DNA of 64,000 nucleotides from Cervus elaphus (Eukaryota > Chordata > Mammalia > Artiodactyla > Cervidae). The DNA lies in assembly GCF_910594005.1 (NCBI RefSeq), contig NC_057831.1, forward strand, positions 44,164,001-44,228,000. The letters run 5' to 3'. Shown here in pieces: positions 19,790 to 30,279 of the stretch. Each line of letters starts with the position of its first letter. Positions within the stretch are counted from its first letter, which is position 1. The translations under genes were made by a program, and so were the position numbers. Under the pieces are notes generated by a model. It searched no databases, was not told where the DNA came from, and was given only the letters and a program-made list of their open reading frames with translations.

Positions 19790-20831
19790 TTTTTTTTTTC
19801 CATTTATTTTTATTAGTTGGAGGCTAATTACTTACAACATTGTAGTGGTTTTTGTCATACATTGACATGAATCAGCCATGGATTTACATGTATTCCCCAT
19901 CGCGATCCCCCCTCCTGCCTCCCTCTCCACCTGATCCCTCTGGGTCTTCCCAGTGCACCAGGCCCGAGCACTTGTCTCATGCATCCAACCTGGGCTGGTG
20001 ATCTGTTTCACCCTAGATAATATACATGTTTCAATGCTGTTCTCTTGAAACATCCCACCCTCACCTTCTCCCACAGAGTCCAAAAGTCTGTTCTGTATTT
20101 CTGTGTCTCTTTTTCTGTTTTGCATATAGGGTTATCATTACCATCTTTCTAAATTCCATATATATGTTTTAGTATGCTGTAATGTTCTTTATCTTTCTGG
20201 CTTACTTCACTCTGTATAATGGGCTCCAGTTTCATCCATCTCATTAGAACTGATTCAAATGAATTCTTTTTAATGGCTGAGTAATATTCCATGGTGTATA
20301 TGTACCACAGCTTCCTTATCCATTCGTCTGCTGATGGGCATCTAGGTTGCTTCCATGTCCTGGCAATTATAAACAGTGCTGCGATGAACATTGGGGTGCA
20401 CGTGTCTCTTTCAGATCTGGTTTCCTCAGTGTGTATGCCCAGAAGTGGGATTGCTGGATCATATGGCAGTTCTAATTCCAGTTTTTTAAGGAATCTCCAA
20501 ACTGTTCTCCATAGCGGCTGTACTAGTTTGCATTCCCACCAACAGTGTAAGAGGGTTCCCTTTTCTCCACACCCTCTCCGGCATTTATTGCTTGTAGACT
20601 TTTGGATAAGCAGCCATCCTGACTGGCATGTAATGGTACCTCATTGTGGTTTTGATTTGCATTTCTCTGATAATGAGTGATGTTGAGCATCTTTTCATGT
20701 GTTTGTTAGCCATCTGTATGTCTTCTTTGGAGAAATGTCTGTTTAGTTCTTTGGCCCATTTTTTGATTGGGTCATTTATTTTTCTGGAATTGAGCTGCAG
20801 GAGTTGCTTGTATATTTTTGAGATTAATCAG
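19790..20831 (-). mobile_element. Ruminant L1, 5'-truncated, antisense, with perfect 12-bp TSD
   Basis: About 1.04 kb of L1 3' end in antisense. The poly-A tail appears as the T-run at 19790-19799 and is followed by the 3' UTR ('agttggaggctaattactta') and the ORF2 C-terminal region. The perfect duplication taggcagttttt lies at 19778-19789 and 20832-20843. Low divergence and the intact TSD indicate a relatively recent ruminant insertion. Confidence 0.96.
20149..20391 (-). pseudogene. L1 ORF2 C-terminal remnant
   Basis: An open 80-residue stretch in the 19790-20831 L1 with the hallmark C-terminal region of ORF2p: LFIIARTWKQPRCPS near residues 6-20, WIRKLWYIYTMEYYSAIKKN near 25-44 and a final HIYGI. 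In intact L1 this lies after the RT and cysteine-rich regions of the endonuclease/reverse transcriptase. The endonuclease and the RT active-site motif were lost by 5' truncation, so no functional product is expected. The preserved frame is consistent with a young copy. Confidence 0.92.
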
Positions 20832-20844
20832 TAGGCAGTTTTTA

Positions 20845-21190
20845 AAAGTACTCTTGTGTTTCAAATATGTAACTACAGCTGAAAAGTACTGTGCCAGCTC
20901 TGAGCCAACATTGTTGAGTGTAACTTCTAGAAAAACTCCTTTAAACTATTTAAAGGGAGCTTACTCAACTAGGAAGAGGTGGCATTGGTCCCTTTCTCCT
21001 CCTTGCTGGGAATGTTGATAAGAAAGCTGGAGCTCAAGCAGCCATTTTGGTCTCTGAGGCTTCCTTGGAAATGAAAACCACACACCAAGAGGGAAAACAG
21101 ACAGCAGAAGCTGGGGTCATCGACAGCTATAGCACATAAAAATCTTTTCTCAAGCCACCATATCAAATGTCTGTTACCAACAGCCAAATG
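20845..21190. other. Unassigned sequence
   Basis: No repeat or gene recognised. Confidence 0.5.
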
Positions 21191-21194
21191 TAAC

Positions 21195-21315
21195 TCTTAA
21201 GTAATACAGTAGGCATCACTATGTCACAAATGAGAAAAGTTGCTCAGGGTCACACGGTTTACCAGTAACAGAAGTCAAGTGTAATGACTTCAATCCTATG
21301 ACCTTTCTGCTAGAA
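21195..21315 (-). repeat. MIR fragment, antisense
   Basis: 'tcacaaatgagaaaagttgc', 'tcagggtcacacggtttacc' and 'aatcctatgacctttctgc' are the antisense MIR 5' half. Confidence 0.65.
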
Positions 21316-21485
21316 GGAATGGAGCAGAGTATATTTTAGGGTCAGAGAAAAGGGTTCTCACTCTCAAAAGTATATCTATCCAGACAACTCTACTGACATT
21401 CTGACCACTTATTTTTGAATCCCAACCGTATGTATTTCCAGAACACTGAACAAGGAGAAGATTTGATAAGTAGCAGCTAAAAGGC

Positions 21486-21506
21486 AAACACAACTGAGCA
21501 ACTGAG

Positions 21507-21556
<50 letters not shown>
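21486..21556. repeat. (CA)23 microsatellite with BovA-like seed
   Basis: An uninterrupted (CA)23 runs from 21511 to 21556. The bases before it, 'cacaactgagcaactgagca' (about 21489-21508), match the 3' tip of Bov-A/BovB elements, so the array probably grew from a SINE tail. The long pure array is likely polymorphic. Confidence 0.95.
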
Positions 21557-21560
<4 letters not shown>

Positions 21561-21654
21561 CTGTTTTGCTTTAAAAACAGCAAGCCCTTAAAATTCGTTT
21601 TGTACTGTGACTATACTTCTGATAAATGTACGTTAAAGTTCTTAAACCCCAAAC

Positions 21655-22480
21655 TCTTTATTTATTCAACAAATACTTTCTGAGAACCTACTATAAAGGA
21701 GACACTAATTTTATAGGAAAAGGGTTTGAGAAAGTGTTTGCAGGGTTTAGAGGAAGACATGTGCTCCTCCCCATGAGGAGCTGAACATCCAAGTGGGACA
21801 TAAGATGTACATGAATAGCTACAGTGGCTGCTTGGTGTTGCCCACAAAGCGATGTGGTCAAAGAAGGACAGGATCACCTATGACTCAAGGAACCAGGGGA
21901 GGCTTCGTGGAAGAGGTGGCATTCATCTTTTTAAGATCTCAAGAGGCCAATGGGAACAGGAACTTCAGGTCCAGGAACTGGCCCAATCAAGGCTCAAAGT
22001 CAGTTATTAGGTAAGTGTGTTAACAAGGAGTCCAGTTGGACTGAAACACAATGTCCATTTGAGAGAAAGAGGTTAGATGAGGCTAGGAAGGTAGTTTAGG
22101 GTCAAATTACACAAAGTCTTGAAGGCCAGGCTAACAGTTTTGGAATCTGTTCAGAGATAGTGCGGGTCAGAGCAGTGACCTCAGTAGATTTGTCCACCAA
22201 GCCCAGGCAGGATGAATTATCCAGGGAGAGAAGAAAGGCCGGGGGACCATGTAAGAGGCCGTGGTCACAGTCCAGGCAAGAGGTAATATGCCTCAGAATC
22301 AGGGCAGAAGGAGTGGGAATGCGGAGGGAGGCTGAGTGCCAGAAATAGGACTGGTGAGACTTGGCAGGACGTGGGAGGTTAGACAAAGGCAAGGGAGGAA
22401 TCAAGGTTCCAGCCTGGGGAAACGAGTGGCTTTCATTAGAAGTGTGGGGTCCAGGGATACAAAGTTCTAACAGTGGGTAG
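21655..22480 (-). repeat. L2 LINE, antisense, long
   Basis: It starts with the antisense L2 terminus ('ttattcaacaaatactttct') and goes on with 'gctcctccccatgaggagct', 'cttgaaggccaggctaacag' and 'gtccaggcaagaggtaatat'. These parallel internal L2 3' sequence read backwards. It is highly diverged and has no ORF. Confidence 0.65.
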
Positions 22481-22619
22481 GAAGTCTAGGACTGGCCTTT
22501 GGGAGAGACACCATGAGAGAAGCTTCAGATTTGGGAATCATTTCTCTAGAAGTGGTAGATGAAGCCATTAAAACAGGGAAATAGTAGAAAAGAAATGTGA
22601 AGACAGAAACTCGAGTAAT

Positions 22620-22805
22620 ATCAATACTTGTCAGATAGAGGGATAGAGAAAAGAAGAGTGGAAGGGAGGGAAAGGGAACCGAAGGGAAAGGAAGGGAGAC
22701 AGAAAAGAAGGACTGAAGGGAAGGAGGGAGGGAGACAGAAGATCAGAGAAGAAGGAAAGAAACTCAGGAAATACAACATCATAGAAGAAAAGGAAGAAAG
22801 GACTT
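22620..22805. repeat. Purine-rich (GGAA/GAAG) low-complexity tract
   Basis: About 185 bp dominated by A and G, with GGGA/GGAA words and few pyrimidine interruptions. Confidence 0.85.
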
Positions 22806-23034
22806 AAAGAATTGTACTAACAGTTTTAAAGCAATAAAGTAATGCTATTTGTCTGTTTTTAATTTGACTTTCTTCTTCTGGGGGTAGCTTAGCCCTGATG
22901 CTGAATGAGCCCCAGCACCAGCCACAGATTCCTCCCTTTTCACAGGAGGGTGTAGACATCACCACTGGACACTGCTGGCAGCCTCCACTGATGTAACAGG
23001 GAAACAGGTCCTCCTAGGCAGGGACCTACAATCC

Positions 23035-23115
23035 CGGAAATCTGGTCCTGGTTCTGCCTCTCAGATAAATTTCATAACCTCTCTGGTCTCTGTAGATTCA
23101 TCTATGAAATGATCG
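23035..23115 (+). repeat. MIR fragment
   Basis: 'ctggttctgcctctcagata' followed by 'aacctctctggtctctgtag' and 'attcatctatgaaatgatcg' matches the sense MIR core. Confidence 0.6.
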
Positions 23116-23137
23116 GTCAAGATCAATTGCACAAAGA

Positions 23138-23530
23138 TATATATATATATACGCTCAAGGGCATTCACTGTAGTATTGCTTCATTACAGTAAAAATTTGG
23201 AAGCAACCCAAATGTCCAACCATAAGAGGCTGGTAAAATACATTATGGTCTGTTCATATAGCAGATCACTTTGTAGCCATTAAAAGTGATGATACAGAAA
23301 TAATTTATTGACATATAAAGATGTGTACCATATTAAACTTCAAAAGAAATTATAAGACTGCTCTTTTTTAAAAACATATATGCATAGAAAAAAAGGATAG
23401 ATGACATGCTTGTCTCTATCTCTAAAGTAGAGAAATGATGGATGATTTTCACTGGATTTCATTTTGCTTATCTGTGTTTTCTAAGTTTTTTAGAACAAGT
23501 ATTTATTATAGGTAATAGTTTTTTAAAAGA
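23138..23530 (+). repeat. Ancient L1 (L1M) ORF2 end and 3' UTR
   Basis: 'ttcactgtagtattgcttca', 'ggaagcaacccaaatgtcca' and 'ttgtagccattaaaagtgat' are classic L1M markers in sense. It follows a short (TA)n run. Confidence 0.82.
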
Positions 23531-23827
23531 TATTTTTAAGTGAAATTGCTTCTATATAGTTATAACACTGACCTTCTCCCTCAGACTACTTGTTTCAAGT
23601 TTTCTGTAGAAATGCTTACTCATACACACATAATAAAAAATAACAGGAATGTTATTCCTTATATATGATTTTAATTCATAAAAACTTATGTGGCCATCCA
23701 TGGAGTATGAGGCTGCAGTAAAGATCCTTTGGTCTCAAGCAAAAAATCTGAACTCAAGAAGTTTGCTTATCCCCAGGGATCTAGCTTCTCCTTTCAGTCA
23801 AATTCTATGATACTTCCTACTCTAGTG

Positions 23828-24027
23828 AGGCTTCCCTGGTGGTTCACTCGGTAAAAAATTGGCCTGTAATACAGGAGACGTGGGTTCGATCCCTGGGTCA
23901 GGAAGATCCCCTGGAGAAGGAAATGGCAACCCACTCCAGTATTCTTGCCTGGAAAATTCCATGGACAGAGGAGCCTGGTGTGTTACTGTCCCATGGAGTC
24001 ACAAGAGTCAGACACAACTTAGCAACT
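23828..24027 (+). mobile_element. Bov-tA SINE, sense
   Basis: 'ggcttccctggtggttcact', 'gtgggttcgatccctgggtc', 'ggcaacccactccagtattc' and 'gtcagacacaacttagcaac' span the full element. Confidence 0.94.
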
Positions 24028-24079
24028 AAACCAATCCCAGTGAATTCAGAGTCTGAGATTAGTTGAGTGAAATAAAGTA

Positions 24080-24540
24080 TATGTCAGGCTGTTGGAGGCA
24101 GTCATTGAGCAGGCATGTCTGCCAGCTGACCCGGGCTGGACCCAGGCAATCAGAGGTGCCTCACCCCCTCCCCTGTCCATGGAATGTACCTTCCACCCAC
24201 CATTCCCACACTAGGAGTTGATTCAAGGACGCAGCCTTGAAAAGTAAAGTACCATTGAGACCATCTGGACTGTGTGTGTGACTGAACACCAATGAAGGCC
24301 TCTTTGTAAACTTTTAAGGTTCTGGTGGGTTGGGTGGGGGCAGAAATCTACCATCTTGTGCTGCCCAAGACAATCTTCGTTTCTAAGTTTCCTTTCCTAT
24401 AAAACCCCCCACCGGCCCATCTGGGGTGGGTTTCTCTCTCACCCATCTCTCCTTGTCCTTGGTGTACAGGACCAGTTTCAGATTTTACCATGGGAAGGTC
24501 CAAGGGTGTGAAGCCACCCAGCCCTAAACTGTAAAGGGTC
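24080..24540 (+). other. Possible degenerate LTR (unclassified)
   Basis: A C-rich block with a TATA-like 'tcctataaaacc' near 24397, followed about 30 bp downstream by a pyrimidine-rich stretch. This is the arrangement seen in U3/R regions of retroviral LTRs. No internal viral sequence, primer-binding site or TSD was found, so the call is weak. Confidence 0.25.
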
Positions 24541-24644
24541 ACCCAAATAGGAAGTTATCATTACATCTTGAACTTCAAGGGACACATGGTTTCCTAATTC
24601 AACACCATGGACTACTCTCAGTCCTTTGGTATTTTATCTGTTGG

Positions 24645-24740
24645 CTGAGCAAATGAATTCCAAAATCCTACTATGCACTGGGTACTATGCCAGGTCCTAG
24701 GTATGCAATGGGAAGTGGCATAGACATTCTGTCCACCGTA
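24645..24740 (-). repeat. L2 3' end, antisense
   Basis: 'tcctactatgcactgggtac' and 'tatgccaggtcctaggtatg' fit the antisense L2/MIR terminus. Confidence 0.5.
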
Positions 24741-24901
24741 ATGGGATATTATCAAGTCACTCCCTAGACACCAAGATACAGTGTTGAAGCCCAACATACT
24801 GAATTCTAACTAGAGCTCTTAAAGGTGTTAGGACACAAGCCACACTGCCATTTCTTTATGTGCCAAATAAGAGTGATAACATCCATTCCAAAAACCTATT
24901 C

Positions 24902-25185
24902 TAGGGCTTCCCTGGTGGTCCAATGGTTAAGGATGTGCCTTGTAATGCGGGGGACATCGGTTGGATCCCTAGTTCAGAAAGATCCCAAGTGCTGTGAAGC
25001 AACTAAGCCTGCAGGCCACGACTACGGAGACTGCACCCTAGAGTCTGGGCTCTGCAGCAGCAGAAGCCACTTCAACGAGAACCCCACGCACCGCAAGGAG
25101 ACGGCAGCCCCTGTTCACCGCAACCAGAGAAAGCCCACGCTCAGCAACGAAGACCCAGCGGAGACTAAAATAAGTAAATAAGATA
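24902..25185 (+). mobile_element. CHR-type SINE (long form)
   Basis: Head 'gggcttccctggtggtccaa', box B 'cggttggatcccta', body 'gtgaagcaactaagcctgca', then the long 3' part with 'cccacgcaccgcaaggagac' and 'caaccagagaaagcccacgc'. It ends in an A-rich tail 'taaaataagtaaataag'. Confidence 0.88.
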
Positions 25186-25214
25186 GAGAAAACTTTAAAA
25201 ACCTAAAGACCAAG

Positions 25215-25290
25215 CAATTATATACAAAAGTGTCTGGCATACGACCTGGCACAGAGTAGGACCTCAAAAAACATAGCTACTATTTCATGA
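25215..25290 (+). repeat. MIR/L2 3' tip
   Basis: 'gtctggcatacgacctggca' and 'cacagagtaggacctcaaaa' match the shared MIR/L2 3' end. Confidence 0.5.
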
Positions 25291-25299
25291 TGAATCCCA

Positions 25300-26140
25300 T
25301 TGTTTGCTGATTTAATTGCCAATATACCCTGAGCAAATGTCTTGAAGTCATTAGATAGCAAATTTAATTTCACTAGGCACACTTCAGTTTTGATCAATAT
25401 ACCACACTTTTCACTCTTTAGGAATTAGTTTTGCTAATCCTTTGCCAGAATTCTTATTTTAGAGAGCAACTTGGGTTGTGTAATTCAGTTTTCACTCTTT
25501 GACACTTAGACTTGGTTTCTTTTCTTCTTTGAGGCCATAGAGGGGTGTCTAGTTTTCAAATACTTGGCTTCTGTTGGAGGAAAAACAAGAACAACAATAA
25601 AAAAAAATTCTTTTGGACAATGATTTCTTTTCCCCAGTGGTTAAACAGAGAGAGAAAAGAGCTAAAAAAAAGGAGGCTGGTGTAAAGAGAAATGCTACGA
25701 GGCTGACGACTGTCCAGAAGTTGAGCTGTGTCTCTACTAAGGGAACACTTCCCCCTTGAGCAGATGAACACCAAAGAAAAGGGCATTCCTTCTCACTCAG
25801 GACACCATTTGTTGCTCAGCTGGAACAACTATACTGCCTGGAAACCATGGAAGTATGATATTTCCTTTCACTTCCTCCTCCACAACCAACGGCAATCTCT
25901 AACAAATCTTCAACCTGTATCTATGTGTGTGTTACAACGCAAATGCAGAAAACACCGCACCCTAATCAGAAAATCCTCTCTCTTTCAGCAGCATCCTAGA
26001 TGCACAAAGTATGCAGGAGAATCCAGAGAGCTCACGACCCAGAGAAGCCAGAGATCCCAAAGCTATTCTCTCCCAATTCCAGCATTGTGGAACGTCCTTA
26101 ACGCCACAGCCAAACTGTGTAACTGTGACCACACTTCCTA
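25300..26140. other. Unassigned sequence
   Basis: No repeat family recognised. The 137-codon frame at 25728-26141 shows no family resemblance and overlaps open frames on other strands. Confidence 0.5.
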
Positions 26141-26144
26141 ATGA

Positions 26145-26166
26145 CTGCAGCGCCACCTTGTGGCCA
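26145..26166 (-). promoter_or_regulatory. CTCF-like motif
   Basis: The minus strand reads CCACAAGGTGGCGCTG, matching the CTCF core (CCASYAGRKGGCRSY) except for one position. It lies outside any recognised repeat. Whether it is bound cannot be told from sequence. Confidence 0.5.
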
Positions 26167-26244
26167 GGTGAGCAAGGCGTGCACTCATTCTCATCAACGT
26201 GAAAAAGCAGCTTCCATCCTTTCCAGAGAAAAACAAAAGTAGCT

Positions 26245-27540
26245 GCTTCACAGGACGGCTAGGATTAGGAATCACCAGGGTTCTATCATATTCAAATTAT
26301 TTCCTGATTATAATCACATCCAAATCACTGAGAAGAGACCAGAAAATAGAAAATTCCTGCTAGCATTAGATTTTCATGTCCAAATGCAAACTCACACAAA
26401 CTCACAAACTTGCACAAATATTTAGTCTAAATCCAGGCATCTTTGTGGCCTGTAAAGTCTTCAAGGCCTGCAATTATAGACAAAATCTTTTTAAAACAAA
26501 AAGGAAGATGAAAAATAGGTCTCTAAAGACCTGTAATGATATTCCTCTTTTCTCTTTTCCACAAATGGCTGTCAGCTGCTGGCATTTCTGATGCCATCAG
26601 AAACTGACAACTGAATTGCAACTTTACCCTGCAGAGAACAACCAAAAGCACGCCTGAACATTGCAAAGATGGCAGTTTAACTAACATCATTTGTTCAGGA
26701 CTGAACCTGGGGATATGCAACCTAGTTCAGTTCATTTTAAACCCAGGCTATTCCAGTTAATGCCCTGATGGAGCACAGAACAGAATGTGTGCGCTGCCAC
26801 TGAATATTCCGTATTAAAAATAGTTTGTGATGGGATATGCTTTTTTTAATTAAAAGTTTAATGTACATTAACATTTTTAGATGAAAACCTGACAATCTGA
26901 GAACACTTCTAAATTCTCCTTTGATGATTTTTTCCGAGCATTGTAGGCATAATACAACTACAGAAATAGGCTAACAGTAAAGTTTCTCTGCAAGATTATT
27001 TTCCATCCATGTGCTCTCCAGTGGTTTTTCTGGTACAGAAATGGATCGTGTGAAAACTCCCGGCTGGGACTCCGAGTCACAAGAAGTTGCCTTAATTTCT
27101 GACCCAGACTTCCTGGTCAGACCAGCTCACTGTCCTCTGCTGAGACCCCCCTGCAGAGCAAATTTTCAGTAGGATAAGTAACTTCTTTCCTGCAACCTTT
27201 CTTCCCCCACCGTACCATCCAGCTCCCACCATTCACATGCCCTGGCACTGACCCCATGCTTTGGACCAGGGTAAAAGAAAGAAGGGTAAGACATTCAGTC
27301 TTATACTAAAATATTATGTGTTGTTCACTTGAAGTTTACATGTAATGGGTGTTCTGTATTTGATTCACATCCCCAGCTTAGGAGCCTTCTTGGTGTGTCA
27401 CATGGTGATCTGGTCTTCAACGCAAGAATCTTTTCCTCAGCCCCGTCTTCCTGATGAGGGCTACCTATCTACCTTCTTCTAAAACGTCTAAGTGACCAGT
27501 CATCACATCAGAGAGGCTAACATTTAGCTCCCTTACTTGG
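26245..27540. other. Unassigned, repeat-poor sequence
   Basis: I see no confident repeat, exon or RNA gene over this 1.3 kb. Confidence 0.5.
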
Positions 27541-27711
27541 TTCTGACAGCAGCCTTAATCAGTAGCTCCCAAAACATAGTGTATGTACAATCAGTAGTAC
27601 ATGACTGAATACTTTTATATTTTTTGTTTTTTCATTTTCATTGTATTTACTCGTTTGGTGATCCCTTATTAGTAACACTTACACCTGAAATTTTTGCAGC
27701 ATTGTTAATCG

Positions 27712-27926
27712 GCTGTTGTTCTTTAGTCACTAAGTTGTGTCCAACTCTTTCGCCACTCCCATGGACTATATCCAACCAGGAACCCCTGTCCATGGGATTT
27801 CCCAGGCAAGAATACTGGAGTGGGTTGCCATTTCCTTCTCCAGAGGATCTTCCTGACCCAGGGATCAAACATTCATTTCCTACATTGACAGGCGGGTTCT
27901 TTACCACTGAGTCACCTGGGAAGCCC
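27712..27926 (-). mobile_element. Bov-tA SINE, antisense
   Basis: 'gtcactaagttgtgtccaac', 'ttcccaggcaagaatactgg' and 'accactgagtcacctgggaa' identify it. A diverged flanking pair (ttaatcggc / ctaataggc) may be the TSD. Confidence 0.93.
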
Positions 27927-28204
27927 TAATAGGCTTTACACTTCAACATAACTTAAAAATTTTAAATATATGTATTTCTGAACAACCGAAAAAAAAAACA
28001 AAACCCTTACTACTGTTCTCCCATTTATGGTCATGATACAAAGTTCCTTTTAAAATAAATTTAAAAATTAAAACAAAAAGGTAAACAATAGAAGGGAGAA
28101 AATTAAATAAACAACAGCACAGATGCTACTCAAGGTGAAGTGGTATCATGACACTATATCACAACAGTGGCAACAGAAGAATCTGACATTTGGGAAACAA
28201 TGAC

Positions 28205-28390
28205 CTGAAACCAGGTTGTAAATAAAGTTTTATTGGGACACAATCAGAGTCACTCATTTATGTATGGCCTATGGCTGCTTTCATGCAACAACAGCAGAGC
28301 TGAGCAGTTGCAAAAGAGACCATATCACTCATAAGGCCTAAAATATTTACTCTCTGGCCCTTTACAAAAAAAGTTTGGGATCCCTGCCCT
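28205..28390 (+). repeat. hAT-type MITE (copy 2)
   Basis: Same family as 17636-17985: 'ataaagttttattgggacac', 'gcctatggctgctttcatgc', 'gcctaaaatatttactctct' and 'aaagtttgggatccctgcc'. The 5' part is eroded. Confidence 0.7.
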
Positions 28391-28499
28391 AAAATATCAA
28401 CTCATCCAAGACAGACATAGGAAAAGATAAAACTTTCAAAGTCCCCATGACAGAGATATTTTTGGACAGAGCGTATACATGGCCCAATCCAGCCTAAAG

Positions 28500-28695
28500 C
28501 CGACACGGTACTCCATTTCCCATTTCAGGTTCTTTTTATTAACCTCCATCCCATGCTTGGATCTGGAAAGCTTTCATCCTTCATTCTCATGCTTAAGACT
28601 CAGAATAATATCTGCTTCTTCTAGTAAGCCTTCCCTTATTAACTCAGACCCACCTACACTCTGAACTAGGTAACGGTAAGTGAAATACACCAACA
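28500..28695 (+). repeat. L2 fragment
   Basis: 'catccttcattctcatgctt' with 'ctagtaagccttcccttatt' follows the L2 3' region order. Diverged. Confidence 0.45.
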
Positions 28696-28699
28696 TGCC

Positions 28700-29880
28700 T
28701 TTTATTCGGTTCTTCTTAAAATACAAAAAGAAAAAAAAAAAAGCCATCTGTTCCTATAGAGAAATATGGCCATATAAGGAAAACCCTTTTTAATAACTCA
28801 ACAACTCAATTCTTTAGTACAGAATGTGTTAAAGTTAGCCTAAATAGGTAACACAGTAACTTCCATAATCATGCACAAATTACTTCTGAAACAATGGGTA
28901 GGCTCTAGAAATAAAGCTTTAATCAGCTACAAATGTCTGAGTAAGCATAACTGCACCCAAAGTTAAGCATCCTTAAGCATGATAGCATTCTGATCTTACA
29001 GGTCAGCAGTATTGGAGCACCTCAAGCCAATTCACTAAGATGACAAGACAGATACCTTAGGTTTGAAATAAAATAAAATACAACCCCTATTGTGCTGTTA
29101 TAGACACTGAACATTTCTAGAAAGTTTTCCAGCCTTAGAAAATGCAGATAGATAGATAGATAACATGAATTCCAGCTTCATGTCATCTCCTTGATAAACT
29201 TTTCCATGCCGGCCCAGACAAAATTTGTTGCCATTCCCTCTGAATATCTATTCACTCTGGTTGCTCTTGAAAGTCCAATAGTCACCAACGTGCCATAATC
29301 ATGCACCTGATGACAAGTCAGTGACCTGGTTGTGTCCAAATCATGGCCTATATTTAACTTGCTTTCTCCAGCTTAACACACGATAAGGTTTGTTAAGTTC
29401 TGGCTAAAGGGATGAAACCCTCAAGATGTTCCAAATGAGATCCAAGGAAAACATAACAAGTTTCTACTAAATGAGCAGACTAAAACACACCTAAGTATAT
29501 ATTTCTGTAGTAATCAAAGAAACATTCTATTTGTAACCCAGTTTGGTTGACAAGTTGACTCTCAAGGCAAGATACACAATAAGTCATGTTGGAGAAGGGC
29601 TGGATCAATGCCTCTAGCCTTTCCCTTGTTGTATGCTTTTTCTTCCTGTCAAGTTCTCCTCATTTGCCTATTGCTGCTCTTTTTCTCTTAGAAAAATAAG
29701 CCTGTATCAGTCATTTGCACCCTAGTGTGAATAAGATAATTAGTTACCTCTCCCAGCCTCACTTCTAACAAAGGAGGTAAAGTCATTATCCCAAATTAAA
29801 GGAACTGGGAAGATGTGCAACAGGCCAAGGAAAAGTCAAACACAGCCCAACTCTGCCTGCAAGTCAAGCCTATTTGGATG
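28700..29880. other. Unassigned sequence with a short (GATA)n
   Basis: The only recognised item is a (GATA)4-type run at about 29146-29163. The rest has no assigned repeat or gene. Confidence 0.5.
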
Positions 29881-29884
29881 GAAT

Positions 29885-30265
29885 GTTGTTGTTGTTGTTA
29901 CCCAGTTGCTGAGTTGTGTCCGACTTTTTGTGACCCCATGGACTGCAGCATACCAGCCTCCTGTCTTCCACTATCTCCCAGAGTTTGCTCAAATTCATGT
30001 CCGTTGAGTTGGTGATGCTAGCCAATTATCTCGTCCCATGTCATTCCCTTCTCCTCCTGCCTTCAGTCATTCCCAGCATCAGGGTCTTTTCTAACGAGTT
30101 GGTTCTTTGCATCAGGTGGCCAAAGTATTGTTTGCTTTAGTACAATCTGTACTTCAGCTTCAGCAACAGTCCTTCCAATGAACAGTCAGGGTTGACTTCC
30201 TTTAGGATTGACTGGTGTGATCGCCTTGCAGTCCAAGGGACTCTCAAGAGTCTTCTCCAACACAA
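29885..30265 (-). mobile_element. BovB 3' fragment, antisense
   Basis: It begins with the (TTG)n tail read in antisense, followed by 'ttgctgagttgtgtccgact', 'aggtggccaaagtattgttt' and 'ccaagggactctcaagagtc'. More diverged than the 9.4-kb copy, with a small inserted segment near 30130-30155. Confidence 0.9.
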
Positions 30266-30279
30266 TTGAATGCTACCAT

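Noticed and set aside
21296..21583. Frame with a (Cys-Val)n repeat
   Set aside because: Translation of the (CA)23 microsatellite.
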